Of a DNA stretch of 64,000 nucleotides, positions 61,739 through 64,000 are shown piece after piece. A model generated the notes under the pieces. That model was given only the letters and a program-made list of their open reading frames with translations, did not search any database and was not told the origin of the DNA. The stretch comes from Streptomyces sp. NBC_00083 (lineage in GTDB: Bacteria; Actinomycetota; Actinomycetes; Streptomycetales; Streptomycetaceae). Both the position numbers and the translations under genes were made by a program. The stretch covers positions 3,100,001 through 3,164,000 of the forward strand of contig NZ_JAPELY010000001.1 of assembly GCF_026343295.1 (NCBI RefSeq), given 5' to 3'. Positions within the stretch are counted from its first letter, which is position 1. Every line of letters begins with the position of its first letter.

Positions 61739-62494
61739 GTGTCCTCTGCCGTACAGGCCCTCGCCATCATCCTCGCGGTGGCCCTGGTCGCCGCGGCGAC
61801 GGTGGTGGCGAAGCACCGCTTCTTCCCACCGGATCCCGCCGACGAGCCGCGCGAGGACGTCGCCGAGTACATCTCGATGATGGTGGGCGTGCTGTACGCG
61901 CTGGTGCTGGGGCTCGCCCTCGTATCGGTGTGGGAGACCAGCGACAACGCGTCCTCCCACGTGCAGGCGGAAGCCGGCGCCCTGCACCAGACGTACTTGG
62001 TCGCGGATGCCCTGCCGGCCGAGGGACAGAGCCGGGTGCGCGCCATCTCCCAGCAGTACGCCGAGCACGTCGTCGACGCGGAGTGGCCGAGAATGGCGGC
62101 CCGCGAAAGCCTCGGCCCCGGCGGGTGGACGCTCCTCGCCGAACTGCGGGCCGCGACCCGGGTACCGGCCAACGCCACCCCTGCCCAGCAGATCGCGGCC
62201 CAGGAACTGCTGGCACAGCTGGGCACGCTCGACGAGGCACGGCGCGGACGCGAGCAGGACGCGCAGAGCAGCCTCTCGCCCGTCCTGTGGGTCGGACTGA
62301 TCCTGGGCGGTGTGCTGACGGTGGCCTTCATGTTCCTCTTCGGCATCCAGCGCAACGCCACCCACATCGTGATGGTCATGGGCCTCGCCGCACTCATCAC
62401 CTTCCTCGTGCTGCTCATCCACGAACTGGACTCGCCGTTCGGCGGCTACCTGGGCACGGACACCTCGGCGTTCACCCGCCACTTCCCCGGGTGA
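61739..62494 (+). CDS. DUF4239 family membrane protein
   Basis: 251 aa from the GTG at 61739 (AAGGAG upstream). Hydrophobic segments at about 8-24, 47-65, 182-200 and 208-228, with EYISMMVGVLYALVLGLALVSVWE typical of the bestrophin-like DUF4239 group. Function unknown; a role as a small channel has been proposed for relatives. It follows the surface-protein gene closely and overlaps the convergent LtrA gene by 23 bp. Confidence 0.85.
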   Translation: MSSAVQALAIILAVALVAAATVVAKHRFFPPDPADEPREDVAEYISMMVGVLYALVLGLALVSVWETSDNASSHVQAEAGALHQTYLVADALPAEGQSRVRAISQQYAEHVVDAEWPRMAARESLGPGGWTLLAELRAATRVPANATPAQQIAAQELLAQLGTLDEARRGREQDAQSSLSPVLWVGLILGGVLTVAFMFLFGIQRNATHIVMVMGLAALITFLVLLIHELDSPFGGYLGTDTSAFTRHFPG

Positions 62495-63698
62495 GCCGGC
62501 GCTCGTACACGATCGGCCACAGCACCACGAGGACGAGCAGCCAGACCGTCGTCACCGTCGCGAGGCGGGCTCCGAACCCCGCCAGGAGCAGGGGCAGCGC
62601 GCAGCACGGCAGGGAAACGTACAGGAGCGGGCGGTGTGCCCCGTCCGCCCGACCCGCCCGTTCCGCCCGTCCCGGCCGGGCGAGGGCGCTGAGCAGGAAG
62701 TAGCCGGACAGGGCCGAACACAGCAGCCACCGGGTGGCGTTCGGCAGGGTCTCCAGGTGCCCGACGGCGGCCCCGAGGGCGGCGGCCAGCGCGGCGAGGC
62801 AGCCCGCCACGAAACAGTGCAGGGGCAGCGCCGCGCGCGTGGGCAGGACGCCCGCCGCGAGATGCGGCACCCCCGCGTACCCGTGCCGGAACGACAGGGC
62901 CCACACCGCGGTGAGGAGGGCGAACGCGGCGACGGAGAAGCCGTACAGCTTCCGCTCCCACTCCACGTCGGCGGCGGCCTCGATCACCTGTGCCACCCCC
63001 TCGCCCAGCACGATGATGATGAACAGGCCGAGCCGCTCGCTGAGATGCTCCGTCTGCGACCGCGCGAACGACAGGCTTCCGGCGCGGACCCGGCCCGGCC
63101 GCCGGCCCTCACGGCGTTCGCGCCGCTCATGGGCCGCCTGGTGCTCGACGATCTCGCGCGCGGACACGGCGAAGGTGACGTACAGGTCCAGGACGACGCC
63201 CAGGGCCCACAGCCAGTGGCGGGCGGGGTCGTGCACCCAGAGGGAGACGATCCACGGAGTCACACCGAGCGACATCTGCGCGGCCGGCCAGTCCACGAGG
63301 ACCTGACGCCGGTGCTGCCAGGCCCGGTTGGCGACCACCCGGGTCAGGACGTACGCGAGGGCGAAGACCCGGGAGCTCTGGTCGTTCCCCTCGTGCACAC
63401 CCGGCACCGCGGCCGCCATGACGGCCATGCCGAACATCGCGACCAGCACGGTCCGGGTGTGCGTGCCCGCGTCGGCCACGTCGGCGTAGAGGGTGAAGCA
63501 GATCCACGCCGTCCAGAACGCGAGGAAGAGCAAGGCGTAGAGGCCGACGTCGGCCGGGCCGGGTGTGCCGTGCAGCAGGTGGGCGATCTGCGCCACGCCC
63601 GCGACGGCCACGAGGTCGAAGAACAGCTCCAGCCAGCTCGCGTGCCGGTCCTCGGGCGACGGCGCCCGCGCAGCCGTCCCGGCCGAATCGTCGCTCAC
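62472..63698 (-). CDS. low-temperature requirement A (LtrA) family membrane protein
   Basis: 408 aa from the GTG at 63698 (GGGAG upstream; earlier starts are possible but the leader is low-complexity). Signature ASWLELFFDLVAVAGVAQIAHLL near the start, then about ten helices with ERLGLFIIIVLGEGV near residue 213. LtrA family; function is undefined although first linked to growth at low temperature in Listeria. Its 3' end overlaps the convergent DUF4239 gene. Confidence 0.9.
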   Translation of the reverse strand: MSDDSAGTAARAPSPEDRHASWLELFFDLVAVAGVAQIAHLLHGTPGPADVGLYALLFLAFWTAWICFTLYADVADAGTHTRTVLVAMFGMAVMAAAVPGVHEGNDQSSRVFALAYVLTRVVANRAWQHRRQVLVDWPAAQMSLGVTPWIVSLWVHDPARHWLWALGVVLDLYVTFAVSAREIVEHQAAHERRERREGRRPGRVRAGSLSFARSQTEHLSERLGLFIIIVLGEGVAQVIEAAADVEWERKLYGFSVAAFALLTAVWALSFRHGYAGVPHLAAGVLPTRAALPLHCFVAGCLAALAAALGAAVGHLETLPNATRWLLCSALSGYFLLSALARPGRAERAGRADGAHRPLLYVSLPCCALPLLLAGFGARLATVTTVWLLVLVVLWPIVYERRLTRGSGG

Positions 63699-64000
63699 AC
63701 CACTCCCATCGCCGGTGGGCCGCCCCTGCCCGACGCGTCGCCCGGACGGAAGACGACAGTGCCACACCACGACCGGTGCCGCTGGTCCGCTCTCGTGTCC
63801 CGTGGCGAACGGGTGGTGGACACGCGGCGGGGCCGGCGCCGGAGCCGCGTCGGGAGCGGGGTTCGTCTTCGGCCTCGCCCGCAGGGCAGGCACACGTCAT
63901 GGCGCGGTCGTGGCGGGCCGTGCGACGACGGTGTCCGGGCCCCGGCGTGCCGCGGCCGGGCTTCGGGGTTACGACGTAGACAGCACAGCACAATGTCCGT
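63699..64000. other. 302-bp terminal stretch without a recognisable gene
   Basis: Upstream of the LtrA start. Several frames stay open because of base composition, but none has a start signal or known motif. The next gene presumably lies beyond the window. Confidence 0.4.

Noticed and set aside
63563-63979. Plus-strand hypothetical gene at the right end
   Set aside because: Arg/Pro-rich, overlaps the start of LtrA on the other strand, no ribosome site.

Overview
The window is GC-rich DNA (roughly 70% or more by eye) with strong third-position GC bias, many GTG starts, ATGA stop/start overlaps and a high density of regulators, transporters and secreted proteins. This fits a Streptomyces-type actinomycete chromosome. 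No tRNA, rRNA, CRISPR array, insertion sequence or transposase was seen.

Left part (1-19.5 kb). Small regulator/enzyme pairs: a truncated XRE/MmyB-type regulator divergent from an SDR; an MBL hydrolase with a ferredoxin-like N-terminus; a LysR gene divergent from a beta-propeller gene and an NmrA-type reductase; an AraC/O-methyltransferase pair joined by an ATGA overlap; a cupin/DoxX pair; a second LysR gene; an MHS-type MFS symporter; a giant 1.6k-residue protein of unknown role; a second MFS exporter; and a TetR/SDR pair with a perfect 25-bp palindrome between them.

Middle part (19.5-33.3 kb). After a secreted I36-type inhibitor there are two candidate novel units. The first is a divergent LuxR-type regulator facing a membrane-anchored 89-aa peptide with an aromatic C-terminus, plus a cytoplasmic periplasmic-binding-protein-like protein. 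The second is a three-gene operon: argininosuccinate-synthase-like enzyme, BsmA/IDO-type 2OG-Fe dioxygenase and EamA exporter. These are followed by an Aur1-like PAP2 membrane enzyme, MarR, ArgP/LysG-LysE, TetR, and a secreted SurE with an MFS transporter.

Right-middle part (33.3-57.2 kb). A 1.2-kb non-coding stretch carries a 7-bp and a 15-bp tandem repeat array. It is followed by two PAP2 paralogues, a carboxylesterase, an HAD-like protein, a LacI regulator, an alpha/beta hydrolase and an anti-sigma-type ATPase. Then comes an aromatic-acid degradation cluster: aryl-CoA ligase, thioesterase, a fused salicylyl/2-aminobenzoyl-CoA hydroxylase-reductase, nitrilase, gentisate-type dioxygenase, FAH-type maleylpyruvate hydrolase, maleate isomerase and a PaaX-type regulator. 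An oligopeptide-type ABC importer follows. Two regulatory layers can be read directly. A GTTACACGTGTAAC-type palindrome occurs at five places: before MFS/surE, at 37.0 kb, before lacI itself, before the alpha/beta hydrolase and before the ABC operon. A distinct promoter architecture (TTGACG, 18-bp spacer, TAtgkT) occurs before the carboxylesterase, the aryl-CoA ligase and the hydroxylase-reductase.

Right end (57.2-64 kb). A methyltransferase, an aminoglycoside-phosphotransferase-fold protein, a chloramphenicol-phosphotransferase-like kinase, a collagen-like surface protein, a DUF4239 membrane protein and an LtrA-family membrane protein.

The best candidate for an undescribed system is the 41.6-51.4 kb cluster. 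It joins the CoA-dependent hydroxylase/reductase chemistry known from 2-aminobenzoate metabolism to a gentisate-type ring-cleavage route ending in maleate and fumarate, with an embedded nitrilase.
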